A DNA stretch of 64,000 nt, from contig CANJKZ010000089.1 of the NCBI GenBank assembly GCA_947471745.1, positions 1 to 64,000 on the forward strand, written 5' to 3'. The notes under the pieces are model-generated. The model did no database searches, had not been told where the DNA came from, and saw only the letters and a program-made list of their open reading frames with translations. The stretch is from Closterium sp. Naga37s-1. Its lineage: Eukaryota > Streptophyta > Zygnematophyceae > Desmidiales > Closteriaceae. Both the position numbers and the translations under genes were made by a program. Numbering within the stretch: the first letter of the stretch is position 1; the number at the start of each line of letters is the position of its first letter. Below are positions 63,770 to 64,000 of the stretch, piece after piece.

Positions 63770-64000
63770 GGCGGGATGGGAGGGAGAGGCGACGGCGGGA
63801 TGCGAGGGAGAGGCGACGGCGGGATGGGAGGGAGCGGCGACGGCGGGAGGAGGGAGCGGCGACGGCGGATGGGGGGGAAAGGCGACCGTGATGCGGAGGG
63901 AGAGGCGACGGCGGGGAGGAGGGAGAGGCGACGGCGGGGAGGAGGGAGAGGCGACGGCGGGGAGGAGGGATGGGCGACGGCGGGGAGGAGGGAGAGGCGA
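63770..64000. repeat. About 20-bp minisatellite, GGAGGGAGAGGCGACGGCGG type
   Basis: About 11 copies to the window end. Inverted counterpart of 43,280-43,812. Confidence 0.93.

Larger units (their letters stand above)
60270..64000 (-). repeat. Right arm of the large inverted repeat (continues past the window)
   Basis: Reverse-complement partner of 43,280-48,499; the matching blocks are listed there. The sequence is diverged, roughly 70-85% by eye in the unique blocks. The 12-bp GAGAGAGCGCGT array of the left arm is replaced here by GAGTGCGAGTGA-like and GGCGCNNGCGCC-like arrays. Confidence 0.85.

Noticed and set aside
1..64000. tRNA, rRNA or other structured RNA genes
   Set aside because: I saw no cloverleaf consensus boxes or rRNA-like conserved stretches; a covariance-model scan would be needed to exclude small RNAs.

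Overview
This window is nuclear DNA of a streptophyte (land plant or charophycean alga). The evidence is a DA2-type RING ligase, a TRM/LONGIFOLIA-like DUF4378 protein, a plant-type SDR42E fused to a TMEM254/DUF4499-like tail, many GT-AG introns, and Ty1/copia and Ty3/gypsy elements of plant style. The GC-rich, minisatellite-rich introns make me favour a zygnematophyte such as Closterium, but that is a guess from composition.

Layout. 1-2,829: 5' part of a minus-strand RNFT1/2-like membrane RING ligase, running off the left edge. 4,031-15,149: a minus-strand Rab3GAP catalytic subunit; I could join 19 exons into one open frame of 1,712 residues. 16,235-18,282: minus-strand VTT/SNARE-associated Golgi family protein, 3 exons. 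20,953-23,352: plus-strand TRM-like protein. 23,671-25,363: minus-strand DA2-like RING protein, 5 exons. 26,289-28,900: plus-strand SDR42E-like protein, 4 exons. Beyond 29 kb the window is repeat DNA. A minus-strand gypsy element (29,168-42,303) is split by copia-1 and carries a Harbinger-like MITE in its leader. After it comes a large, diverged inverted repeat (arms 43,280-48,499 and 60,270 to beyond 64,000), made of minisatellites and a little unique sequence. Its centre holds two further copia elements with perfect 5-bp target duplications.

The genes have no common pathway. They are ordinary cell-biology genes: Rab regulation, membrane trafficking, two ubiquitin ligases, microtubule/cell shape, and a membrane-bound dehydrogenase.

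The most unusual signal is in the gene half. Exon-intron junctions are tandemly duplicated again and again. Copies of an exon's 3' end plus 5' splice site lie downstream of that exon; copies of a 3' splice site plus exon start lie upstream. The RNFT gene has seven perfect 30-bp copies of a 5' splice junction, each able to add exactly 10 residues in frame. In Rab3GAP at least eight exons show the same thing, including one whole duplicated 150-nt cassette exon with intact phase-0 splice sites and one downstream donor copy that would add exactly 48 residues. This looks like a process that creates alternative splice choices. Transcript data are needed to tell whether the copies are used.
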